A stretch of DNA of 64,000 nucleotides from positions 38,438,069 to 38,502,068 of the forward strand of contig CM023535.1 in the NCBI GenBank assembly GCA_013350335.1. Direction: 5' to 3'. The notes below the pieces were generated by a model. It saw only the letters and a program-made list of their open reading frames with translations. It did no database searches and was not told the DNA's origin. This DNA is from Chimonanthus salicifolius. Its lineage: Eukaryota; Streptophyta; Magnoliopsida; Laurales; Calycanthaceae. A program made the translations under genes and the position numbers. Shown here one piece after another: positions 12,605 to 22,299 of the stretch (within the stretch, counting starts at the first letter, position 1; each line of letters opens with the position of its first letter).

Positions 12605-12856
12605 TTGACAGATTATATGTGCGAAATATGCAATCAGGAGAGGTACAACTGTACTTATTGCCCCCATCCTATTGAGGATATTTGCCCTGTTTGTGGACTT
12701 CACGGGCATGGGAAGGAGAGGACTAACTGTCCATACATTGGGGGACAAGGAATGATACCCTGTCTGACTTGTGGAGTGTTGGGGCACACGTCGACAACAT
12801 GCCCTGACAACTTCTTCGATTTTTATGATGATGAAGGGTCTTCTACGGAAGGTTAG
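12605..12856 (+). pseudogene. Gag-like Cys-rich zinc-knuckle fragment (E2)
   Basis: Open frame of about 83 codons ending in TAG, cut at its start by E1. It has three Cys-rich motifs: CEIC...CTYC near residues 5-19, CPVCGLHGHGKERTNC near 28-43, and CLTCGVLGHTSTTC near 53-66. The last is a perfect CX2CX4HX4C knuckle, the nucleic-acid-binding motif of retroelement Gag nucleocapsid. An acidic tail follows (DFYDDEGSSTEG). The frame upstream is lost, so the ATG used here is arbitrary. E1 and E3 have no such ORF at the equivalent place, so E2 keeps more gag than its relatives, or acquired this segment. Confidence 0.7.
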
Positions 12857-14366
12857 GCTAAGGAGTGGTAAGAGAATGTTGGGGAAATGGGAGAATTTGT
12901 AAGGGTTGTGGGCACGTTTTGAAGGGCTTTTCTAACCCTACCCACCCTTCTAATGGAAGTTTGAATAATTTTCAATAAAGTATGCAAATTTAAGAATTTA
13001 TAAGGGCTTGGGCATTGAGATGCATGTGACGAGGTCACTTGATTTTACTGAGACGTGGTATGGGTACGTCCCTCATATGATATTGATGAGATAAGTAGAT
13101 AAATTCTATTAGTATGGCTTAGAGTAGCAATGCGACTGTGGGAACCTTGATATAAAATATGGAGACTAGGTCCCGTAGGGTACCGTTGAGACGTGGGTCC
13201 CTTGCAGACTTCGCACTGGAGGACGCTCTCACGACTATTTCTCACACTTGACGTGCATGGATGCGCAGAGCTAGTTACTATTTTACTCCGTGGGGGTGGT
13301 GCTAGCTTCGTTAGACATGGACCGGCCGCCTTAGAGCTTGACTGAATCACCCTTGGGGTGAAGGGATGCAGGGCGGGGTAGACATGATCACGTTGGACGT
13401 GGGTCTTCCGCTAGTAAGTCATGGGACATAAGGCTTCCTAGGGGTCGGGGTATATTTGTGAGTTGGTATGGTTGTCACTGTCGGGTAGTGACTCATTCGA
13501 GTGTTGTTTCTATGGATAGAATATCTGATGGTAGAGGATGTGATCTGGATTAATTATGATCAAGCATGGATTAGTTATGCCCATGAATGGATTATACCCA
13601 GAAAGGGATTATATTCATGGATGGTTATTAATCATGGATAGATGATACTTACAAATATAGTGGTACCAGGGATGGATGTGTATAACCACGGATGGTAATT
13701 TCCGTGGTGGTTTGGACTAATGTCAGGTATTGGTACCATGGTAGACATGTCGGTACTATGATAGACCTATGGGTCTCATAGATGACATATAGATCTAAGG
13801 ATTGGGACATGTTTCGATTTACGTTCCACGGTATAAGAAAAAGGTGTTAGTCGTATTACGACTTGTATCACAGGAAAGTTAGTGTGGAAAGATACTCACT
13901 ATCATAGAAGTTTTTGAATAAAAGGGTTAGTCACATAGTGACTTATGTGAAAAGGAAGATATGCTTGCCTTTGGGAGATGTACTTAAGGGAAAAGTCTAG
14001 TGAAACTCAAATGGGAAGCTATGGGCGACTGCCGAGTGAGACTGGCCACCTGACTCTGTTGTTAGCCGATGGAGTTCCAGGAGAGTGAAGCTAGAAACCT
14101 AGTTATAATGGAATCAGCAAAAGACTTGAACATAGGCTCGTATTGGTAGGCTACCTCACACAGAGAGTAGACGAATGAATGCATTGAGCAAGTACCTATG
14201 GAAAAAAAAAATATCCTAGTAGCAGGTACAGCGAAATAGAGTACATTGATCTACATAGGAATTGTAAATGGGTTCACGAGAAAAAGAGATAACATGAGAC
14301 AGAGTAAATTTTGCGAGGATGAAACTCATAGGTTGATATGAGTGATGTTGATGTAATTAACTGGTA
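12857..14366 (+). other. Conserved non-coding interior of E2
   Basis: No gene found. It aligns by eye with 43160-45000 and with the reverse complement of 2526-4400. Shared landmarks are 'gcctaagg/gctaagg' at its left edge, a GC-rich block with CGTTGGACGTGGGTCTTCCG near 13391, repeated 'catggatggttat' phrases near 13550-13700, and 'ctcataggttgatatgag', a palindromic phrase, near 14325, just before the integrase frame. Confidence 0.75.
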
Positions 14367-15183
14367 CTTGACAAGATTGAACAGGTACAACGGACAGATT
14401 CGGAAATGGAGGAGATATGGGCCAGGATGTCTACTAGTGAAGTCATACCGGAATGGGAGTTAAGATCGGGACAAGATCTTGTATTCTGAGGAAGGGTGTA
14501 TGTAACAAATAGCTGCAAAAAAGAATTACTGATTGAGGCACATCAGACCAAACTATCAATTCATTCGGGCAGCATCAAGATGTATCACGACCTGAAGAGA
14601 CATTACTAGTGGCACGGACTCAAAAGGGATGTGGCAGAATTTGTGGCTCATTGCTTAACTTGTCAGCAGGTTAAGACGGAACATCAGAAGCCACCAGGGT
14701 TACTCAAACCCTTACCAGTGCCGGAATGGAAATGGGAGCATATCTCCATGGATTTTGTGACAGGGTTGCCAAGGTCATCAAAGGGCAACGATGCGATATG
14801 GGTCGTGGTAGACCGATTGACCAAGTCAGCACATTTCATTCTTACTAAGATGACAGACTCATCTGAGACTTTAGGTAGGTGGTATATCAAGGATATCATC
14901 AGATTGTATGGTATACCTTGGACTATTGTGTCTGACAGAGATGGTCGATTCACCGGCAGAGTATGGCAGAGCATGCAGTCGGCCATGGGAACAGATCTAC
15001 TGATTAGTACGACATTCCATCCACAGACTGATGGGCAGTCTAAGAAAACAACACAGAACAAAGGGTATTACGGAACCGAGCGATCCAGTTTATCAAAGTG
15101 GTATGGGATTGACATGGCATTAAGAAAGCCATATGGGAACCCGAGTCGGAAATGAGGACAGCTCATCCTGAGTTATTTATGTA
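14367..15183 (+). pseudogene. Integrase remnant with internal deletion (E2)
   Basis: The frame starting LDKIEQVQRTDSEMEE carries the HHCC zinc finger (EAHQTKLSIH...CLTCQQ) and the integrase core (ISMDFVTGLP, then TIVSDRDGRF). In-frame stops are at 14487-14489 (TGA) and 14607-14609 (TAG for Trp). The catalytic Glu region reads GQSKKT where E1 and E3 have GQSERT, so the third catalytic acid is gone. Directly after, near 15053-15058, about 1.2 kb of E3-equivalent sequence is missing: the core joins the C-terminal tail (...NKGYYGTER in a shifted frame) at a short CACAG-like repeat, probably a microhomology deletion. The tail still ends HPELF in another frame. Confidence 0.9.
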
Positions 15184-15228
15184 AATATTTGAAACCCTAC
15201 TTCACTTGATTTTTGGGACGAAAATTTT

Positions 15229-15238
15229 AAAAAGAGGG
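15229..15238 (+). other. Polypurine tract (E2)
   Basis: AAAAAGAGGG follows 'gggacgaaaatttt', the usual end of chromovirus interiors, 6 bases before the LTR. It would prime plus-strand DNA synthesis. Confidence 0.7.
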
Positions 15239-15609
15239 TTGTATTGTAATACCCCGGAATTTCAAGTTATAAATATTTATGGAAATTACCCATTTAATTT
15301 GTGAATTTTTAGATATGGATCTTAGATGAGTAAAATGTTGGGTCTTTACCCAATTAAGACCCAACGATTTTGATAAATGGTTTCAAATAATTTTAAATGG
15401 GGTTGAATTTAAATGGTAATGAAATATAATTATAAAAAAAAAAGGGATATGGATTAAGGATATGCACATGATGAGTGGGAGATATGCATATCCATGTCAT
15501 ATGCGCATAATATGTTGGAATATTTTTAAAGGGATCCTTTCCCTTGATTAAGAGTGATATTAGGGAATTATTAAATAAAGAAGATGTCTAAACTAAATAA
15601 AGAAATTAC

Positions 15610-16450
15610 CTTGCCGTGTATGAAGATAGGCTATCCATGAGATAGGCACATAAGATCTCTTTAAGAGGGGTCTTTCCTTGATTAAAGATGGCAAGAGGCA
15701 ATTACTAAATTTAAGGGGTCTTGGCATCTTCTAAGATAGGACAATTAGATTGATAAAAGAAAAGAAAAGAAGGGCTCATGGCAATTACAATTGTAACACC
15801 TTCTAAGATTGGCTAATGGGGTATTATTAGAAGAGAGGCAGCCACAAGCAAGGGGTACACAACATTGCTAAACAAAGGGGAGCAAGACACTTTCTAATGT
15901 TGGATCAATTGGAAGTTTATAAAAGAGGCAGCTACTAAATGGAAGGGTCGGCAACTTCTATCTATATTACATTGGTTGAAAAGGGAGAAAGACAAGGAAC
16001 ACATGCCAATAGCCATTTTAGCAAGGGGCGCATGGTATTTAGGCAAGTGCTAAGTTAAAAGGTTTTGGTACCTTCTAAGTTAGCAAAAAATGGAAGAGGC
16101 AACAAGGAAGGGGCGCACAAGGGAAATTATTTATCTTAGCACCTTTTAAGTTGGGATTAAGGGAAGGTTAATATAAAAGAAAGGCATCAAGGGTGCATGG
16201 CACTTTCTATTTTCGATTACGTGGAGGTTTTATAAACAAGGCAAGTACACACGGCAATTGTATCTTAGTACCTTCTAAGATAGGACTGATTGGAGTTTTA
16301 AAAGAAAGGCAACACAAGGAAAGAGTGCACATGGCAATGGTGATTTTGACAAAGGATACACGGCATTAAGAAGGGCTAAACTTAAGGGTCTTGCTATCTT
16401 AATAAGATAGGACCGAGTGGAATAAAAGGAGAGAAGGAAAGGCACACGGC
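15610..16450 (+). repeat. Diverged ~100-bp tandem repeats upstream of the LTR leader
   Basis: About eight loosely similar units share 'cttctaaga/gttagga', 'aaaagagaggca', 'aaggggcgcac(a)' and 'ggcaatt'. Related single phrases occur in E3 (37720-37800), and on the minus strand near 52540-52800. They sit just upstream of the TATA-like box, so they are probably U3 repeats. Confidence 0.6.
16421..16431 (+). promoter_or_regulatory. TATA-like box in E2 LTR
   Basis: AATAAAAGGAG aligns with CTATAAAAGGAG of E3 (37784) and precedes the same purine-rich leader and splice donor. The first bases depart from the consensus TATAAA, so promoter strength is uncertain. Confidence 0.45.
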
Positions 16451-16606
16451 ATTCACATACAAAGGAAGAGAAGGCAACCAACCAAGTGAAAGATCAAGGA
16501 GGCTAAGGAAAGAAGAAGATTGGAAGAGCAAGATCAACCGACGGAAAACTGGAGGAGTCGCGGAACCGGTAAGTGATTTTATAATTTTTGTTTAAAGGAA
16601 AAGAAC

Positions 16607-18341
16607 CATAGGTTTCGGCCATGGTGTATGGCCGAACCCAATGGAAGAAGATTAAGGGATGAAAACCATGGAAATACATGGTTTAAATTATGGGTTTTTG
16701 GGTTGAAAGCCATGGAATAATTAAAAGGATTTTTAAATGGAGATATGGTTAGGGATGTGGGTCGACCATTGTATGGCCGAACCATGCTTTTACTATGGCT
16801 AGGATGTTGGATCAAAAGAATAGAAAAAAAAGGGGTGAGGTTCGGCCATGGTGTATGGCCGAACCCCACCAACTATATTTATGGATTTTAATTGATTAAA
16901 TGGAAGATGAATGTTTAATAATTTTGTTAGAAAGAGGATTATGGACCATAGGGTTCGGCCATGGTGTATGGCCGAACCCCATGGAGTTGTATTGGTATAT
17001 TTGATGTATGTTAATTGATTAAGATGGAGAATGGTTGCTAAATTAGAAAGCTTCTAATTATGAAAATTGGTTGCTAAATTAGAAAGCTTCTAAATATGGA
17101 TTTTTGGATCAAAAAGGAAAGAACCTTGGATTATGAATTCAAGGTGGAGATTAAATTGGAAAGTTTCTAATTATGGATTATAGATGAAAATGGAAAGTTA
17201 AACATCATAGGGTTCGGCCATGGTGCTTGGCCGAACCCCATGAACCAACTAAGGGATCATATGGGTTTTATGGATCAGTTTTGGAACCTAAACCTAAGGT
17301 GATGAAGGTGATGGCAAAATTGTTAATAGGTGAAATTAATGGACATAGGGTTCGGCCATGGTGTTTGGCCGAACCCCATGAACCAAATTTATGGGTTTAT
17401 GTTTTTCTGTATTTTAAATAAAGGGAGGGTGCAAGTATAGACTCAGGTTGTTAGACCTAAGATGGAATTAAGATGTCATAGGGTTCGGGCATGGTGTGTG
17501 GCCGAACCCCATGAATCAAGTTGAATGGATTTTATGGATTTAATATGATAATTAGATTAATGAGGAGACATAAACCTAAGGTAGTGGCAAAATTGTAAAT
17601 ATCGCCTAAATTGAAAGATCATGGGTTCGGCCATGATGCATGGCCGAACCCCATGATGTAGGTTTGTGGATTAAAAACATGGACTTTTGCATGACTAAAT
17701 GAATGAAAGGACCTATGTTTGGAATCTAAACATAAGTTGTTGAAGGCAATGGCAAAGTTGTAAATACATGCCAAAATGGAAGATCATGGGTTCGGCCATG
17801 GTGTATGGCCGAACCCCATGAGGTTTCTTTTATGGACTTGATTGGTTAAGGAATTTATATAGGGTCTAGTTATGGAAGATTTAAATGAATGAAGGTAATG
17901 GAAATTTTGTAAATATCGCCTAAAATTGAAAGATCATGGGTTCGGCCATGGTGTATGGCCGAACCCCATGAACTTGTTAATGGGCCAATTGTGGGCCTTT
18001 GTATAATTTAAATGAATGGTTTACCAAACCAAGGGATGAGGGGTTTTATAATATGAATTATGAACCAATCATGAAATAATGTTATGGATGGTTTTGGACA
18101 TAAACCTAAGATAATGGCACTTTGGTAATTAAGTGAAAATAAGGGACCATGGGTTCGGCCATGGTGTATGGCCGAACCCCATGGGGAATGTTTGCTGAAC
18201 TTAATGTTTCATGTATTTTAGATGATTAATTGGGTTATCATCAGATTAATGCACAAAATAATGACAAGAATGGCATTATGGTAAATATGGTAAAAAATGA
18301 AAGACCATGGGTTCGGCCATGGTGTACAGCCGAACCCCATG
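16607..18341 (+). repeat. Palindrome array, 12 hairpins (E2 LTR)
   Basis: Hairpins start near 16607, 16757, 16838, 16945, 17206, 17343, 17477, 17621, 17785, 17933, 18146 and 18305. Most have arms GGGTTCGGCCAT and ATGGCCGAACCC with loop GGTGT (also GGTGC, GATGC). The outer flanks pair too: CAT(A)GGG with CCCCATG, or GGTGAGG with CCCCACC at 16838. The spacers share decayed phrases such as 'ggcaaaattgtaaata' and 'gaaagatcatggg', so the array looks like tandem units of about 150 bp in which only the hairpin stayed constant. Confidence 0.97.
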
Positions 18342-18412
18342 AGAATTGGTTTATGGACTTAAAATATTGTAAATCAAGTGGGACTTGGTTTTGATTGGTT
18401 ATTATATTATAA

Positions 18413-18521
18413 GGTAACGGGACCTCACAAGGTGTTTACGATCGTGAGCGATTACCGAACAAAAGACGCAAAGACACGTTAGCGGACTTTGGTAGGATTC
18501 CATCTCTTTGAAACCATGGAC
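18413..18521 (+). other. Conserved ~105-bp structured block (E2 LTR)
   Basis: Begins AAGGTAACGGGACCTCAC and ends TTGAAACCATGG. GGTAA can pair with TTACC, and CTCAC with GTGAG inside it. Counterparts with substitutions are at 9055, 30605, 39659, 41538, 49157 and 55611 (plus) and near 5905, 31868, 51315 and 62226 (minus). It always lies directly after the hairpin array. Confidence 0.75.
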
Positions 18522-18720
18522 TTATGTGCATTGCTTTATCTTATTTTTGATGAATATATGTTGCAAAGGATATGTTTCAAATTGTGATTTTAAATGCTAT
18601 GTTTATATGATAAAATAACATGTGGTTTAAATGTGAGCTTTAAATGCTATGATTTGTATTTCTACATAGCATGTTGGCATTTGCATCTCATGCATGGCAT
18701 GGGAGGGATGAAAGCTAACT

Positions 18721-18955
18721 TGAGGGTCCACACTCCGTCGGGACGTCCGAAGAACCTATGTGGGGTACCTTGATGTCATTTCCATCAAGAGGATACTATG
18801 TATGAAACGTAACCGGAGATCCACACTCCGTCGGGGCGTCCGTAATAGAATCGTGGGGGATACCTTGATGTGATTTCTATCAAGAGGATACTATGTAGGA
18901 AATGTAACCGGAGGGTCCACACTCCGTCGGGGCGTCCGAAAGACCTATGTGGTGA
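18721..18955 (+). repeat. ~95-bp tandem units with CCTTGATG hairpins (E2 LTR)
   Basis: Three CCACACTCCGTCGG motifs (18728, 18821, 18917) alternate with CTTGATG, 8 nt, CATCAAG hairpins (near 18769 and 18865; the second reads CTATCAAG). CCACA at the start of a unit can pair with TGTGG at its end. Confidence 0.9.
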
Positions 18956-19730
18956 GTAATTTTATGTACATGTGATGGGAGGGACTCATTGCATATGATA
19001 GCATGGCATGGCATTGATTCGGCATGATTATGACCTTTATTATCATGCAAGGTTTCTGTTTTTTATCGGTATGATTGGATCTCTATTATCGTACACCGTT
19101 TTGGATACGATGCTTTATAAGTATGGTATGATTTATTATAACTAGTTTTGATATATATTATATCTGGATTTTTGGTACTAACCCATGTGTTAACCCTAAT
19201 TGGAATACCTATTGGGCGCGTTGTTCTAACGCCCTACTTCTACCCTAGTGGATGATACAGGAAACGAGAAGAACGATGAACGCGAAATGGGTCAAGCATA
19301 GGAGCTTGGATGCTTTTAATTTATATTTTGTTTAAGATACTCATGGGCTTGTATTTTGAGTATCTAGAATTCGGATGTAATAACTTAGGTGAATTTGTTA
19401 TGGGTGGATGTTTTATTGGATAATTATGATATGATAATGATGATTAAGGACTTGACGTACTTTGCTATCTGAATGGAATGGAACTGTGTTCTATTATGTT
19501 TTCGAATATTATGATTTTTATTCTGCATGTTTATGTTGCTACGTGTGAACCGTTTTCATGGACTTAGTCCATGCACACATAGGGTTGGCCAGTTAAGGGT
19601 CGGACTTTAGAAGTTCGGACTTAGCTCGCGTCGTGACGTCCCTCTCTCTATCACTCTACTCTGTTATATAAAAAAAAATAGACTCTGATTTTACGGAAAG
19701 AAGCGAGTGAAAATGGGCGGGGCAATACAC

Positions 19731-19910
19731 AAAGATCAAATGAAATTTTTTCATGACAAACACATTCTCCGGAAAATGTTTACTGTTGGTCAAAAGTTCT
19801 TGTTGTACATCAAATTCTCTCCATTTACATATCCATCCACCCAAACCCATTCACCTATAGCCACTCATCTTTCTTTCTTGAGACCAACTGAACCATTTGT
19901 CTATGTCTGA
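19731..19910 (+). pseudogene. Integrase C-terminal remnant, Athila/Tat-like
   Basis: The frame reads KDQMKFFHDKHILRKMFTVG then QKFLLY, the familiar segment after the integrase core in Athila/Tat pol ('H-D-K-x-I-x-x-x-x-F-x-V-G-Q'). The following residues are proline- and serine-rich and do not continue the family pattern, so the frame is degraded after about 30 codons. The upstream pol is missing because E2 was inserted at 19729. Confidence 0.75.
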
Positions 19911-22280
19911 GTTAGCTTGAGTCGTCATTGTCTAGTTTTAAGTTTGTCGAGTCTAGTTCAAGTTTTTCATTGAGTCAGTCTAGCCTAGGAGTCAGTCATT
20001 CATCATTTCATCCCAAGGTACATCTAAATCATGATTGTTCATTTTCTAAGATATTTTTTCGTTTACACTTGGCCAGTGTAGATTAAGGAACATTGAGGAC
20101 AATGTTCAATTTGAGTTTGGGGTATTAAGGTCATCATATGTCATAAAAAAATCTTAGGGGAGAGTTAGTGAAAAACTGAGATCCCTTAAATTTTTTTTTT
20201 TCAGCATCCATCATCCATCTTTGTCTTTATGACCAGCAGACGTTAAAGAACTAGATAGAAGTCATGTACGTAAACGGTCAAGTTTTTGTTTTCGCAATGT
20301 GTCTGTCTAGAACACAAGTTCCCCCAGACTTGTGTAAGAAAATCATTTCCTTAGCTATGAGGGTGAGGAAACTGGAAATCCAAGAGGAGCAACCTAGACC
20401 TCTATGTGGTCGAAGCAGTCTGGCTGTAAAGAAAAAAGCTAAGAGGCTAGACATCTGTCACAAATGCAAACGTTGGAATTGTACTGGGATAAAATAAGAT
20501 TATGGAGTCCGCTGTGAGATAGCTGTAAGTAGACTCATAGGAATAGACAAATCTATGTAGATCTATGCAAGGGCAGCGTAAGTCCTGAAAAACTGAGACG
20601 CCTTGAACTCAAGAGAGCTGTTGATTTCTGACTGAACGCTTATAAACATCTTGACAATCTTACGTTAAACGAGTCATAATCTTACTTAGACAAAATTAAG
20701 CAGATTCATTTTAGAGAAAGTAAATGAGGACTGAAACTTTTGGAGCTTAAACACTGGCAATTTTTGTTTGAAAAAGATCACCTGCGTCTTGACAATCTGA
20801 CGTAAGAAGAGTCACATTTTTAGCATTACTACTTATAGAGATCTTTATATCATATTTTTCCAGAATTTTTTTTTTTTAGGATTTATACTTGGAAGTCCTT
20901 GTACACATCCATATTAAGATTAGTCTGATAAAGAAAAATATTCACAAGTCAAGTAATCACAAGAGGAATACCAGTGGAGACTTAGCCTAGTGAGCTTTAG
21001 AGACATTCTTTTCTTCTAAGGGTCATAAGTCAATTCCATTTTCTTTGGTAGCGTAATTAAGTTGTTGTCGATCTTATTATTATTCATTTTGGTCATATTA
21101 CTGAGAACGCCATCAAAATTGAGTTAGTATACTTGAAATTTTTTGGAACTTATATGAAATAATGAAACCACCTGTTGAAGCTTAAGATATGATTTAAGCT
21201 ATTTTTTTGGAACGTTTGAGCCTTTCAAGCCTACCTTTGGTCATTTTATCCTGACAGTTCCCATTTGAGCCTTACTGAGAAATTAGCCTAATTTATTGAT
21301 CAACCAAGTTTACCATACCAACTCTGGTTGTGGAGTTTGATCCTCATTGGAATATCTATGACCTATTCTAGAACTCAAAAAAGGTTAGAGATGAAAAATT
21401 GGGATGGCACTCAGAAAAATAAACAGCACTAAAAGAAAAGAAAAAAGAAAAAAGGAACATCCAGACACCAAATGAAGGATGTGAAAAAGAAGGGAAAAAT
21501 AAAGAAAAAAAATACTTTGAAAAGTGCTGAAAAGAAAAATAGAGGAAGAATATCTCATTTAAACATCTTGAAGACCTCTAAATTTTCTGTCCAAAGTACT
21601 ACTTTTAGAGCCTTCTATCCTTCTTTGATTTGACCCGATCCCAAGCCACGTTTTGTCCTATTAGGAAGTCCTAATGATCTTAAGCCAAAAATAGCTTGTT
21701 TCATGTGGAGAATAGAGGAGGGAAAATGATGGTATTTGACTCAACTTTCTTAAGAAAGTGGTTTCCATTCATGAAATCATTTATTTTCATTGATATGTGA
21801 CGTCTTTGTTAATACATATGTGAGATATTTTGATTTGAATACATAAACTCTACTCACATATACCTTGAGAGAAACATGAACCCAAACCTCTGTGCGCTAG
21901 TCTTTCTAAGAGATATTTGTAAGGTTTGAAGTCAAAACGCATTTTCCAACGGGGGTTCAAAACTAGTGATTGTTTAAGAAAAGAAGTTTGTCTTATTATT
22001 GACTAAGTACACACTACACTCTGGGTATAAGTCGTGTAAAAAGAACTCTAGAGTTGTATGATATTTAGATCCCTTGTCTGTATGTTCTTGCTAAAGACGT
22101 TGATGTTTGTGGGTATCATGACTGTAAGCCCTCACGAGACTATAACTCGTCCACTAGGGGAGACCTAGGGGTTTAAAGGCTTGTTGCATATGCTAAATGC
22201 AATCGAGAGTACCAACGAAAGTGGTGTACTATAGGATTTGTTTGCATTTTTACAATTAGTTTTACTCTATGACTAGCAAA
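19911..22280 (+). other. Athila-like 3' internal region, non-coding
   Basis: More than 2 kb without a recognisable gene. It matches, reversed, 57558-58985: for example 'cataaactctactcacat...gagagaaac' near 21844 against 57840, and 'gtacacactacactc' near 22006 against 57680. A degenerate duplicated phrase 'cttgacaatct(t/g)acgt' occurs at 20650 and 20791. An A-rich stretch lies at 21420-21545. The 77-codon frame at 20264-20497 (with CHKCKRWNC) is not a protein I recognise. Confidence 0.7.
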
Positions 22281-22299
22281 ATCTAAGTTTGGGGGTATT
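22281..22299 (+). other. Polypurine tract and LTR junction
   Basis: AAGTTTGGGGGTATT directly precedes the LTR start TGTTGAG. This is the usual G-rich end of Athila/Tat-type interiors. The minus-strand copy has the equivalent GTTTGGGGGTATC near 58970. Confidence 0.75.

Larger units (their letters stand above)
16569..19260 (+). other. Putative leader intron holding the hairpin array (E2 LTR)
   Basis: Donor-like CCG then GTAAGTG opens it. TTCTAAC, a pyrimidine-rich CCCTACTTCTACCC and GATACAG then GAAACGAG close it, with about 30 nt from branch-like A to AG. Length is about 2.69 kb. Equivalent signals exist in the other LTRs. Splicing itself is inferred, not shown. Confidence 0.55.
12605..19729 (+). 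mobile_element. E2: partial hairpin-LTR element, plus strand
   Basis: Interior (zinc-knuckle ORF, non-coding block, integrase remnant) followed by a full 3' LTR. Its 5' half was displaced beyond the left edge by the insertion of E1 at 12604/12605. On the right it ends ATACA against Athila-like coding sequence. The expected duplication there would be CAAAG, with its partner off the window. Confidence 0.85.
15245..19729 (+). repeat. 3' LTR of E2
   Basis: TGTAATACCCCGG at 15245 to ...GGGGCAATACA at 19729, 4485 bp. Modules in order: diverged tandem region (15610-16450), TATA-like AATAAAAGGAGAG near 16421, purine-rich leader, donor-like CCGGTAAGTG (GT 16569-16570), twelve hairpins (16607-18341), conserved block (18413-18521), three GTCGGGGCG/CTTGATG units (18721-18955), TTCTAAC (19224-19230) with pyrimidine tract and ACAG (AG 19259-19260), terminal palindrome (19541-19582), then the run of A and the conserved terminus. 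Its direct partner is outside the window. Confidence 0.92.

Noticed and set aside
16607..18341. CRISPR array (palindromic ~30-bp repeats with spacers)
   Set aside because: Spacing varies from 80 to 260 bp, spacers share ancestry with one another and recur in other LTR copies, there are no cas genes, and the surroundings are plant LTR retrotransposons.
18413..18521. Hammerhead ribozyme (retrozyme-like) in the conserved block
   Set aside because: No CTGATGA plus GAAA core in the required order; only a generic nested stem is apparent.
20264..20497. Zinc-ribbon protein gene (CHKCKRWNC)
   Set aside because: Isolated 77-codon frame in non-coding Athila-like 3' DNA, with no family pattern and no support from the minus-strand copy.
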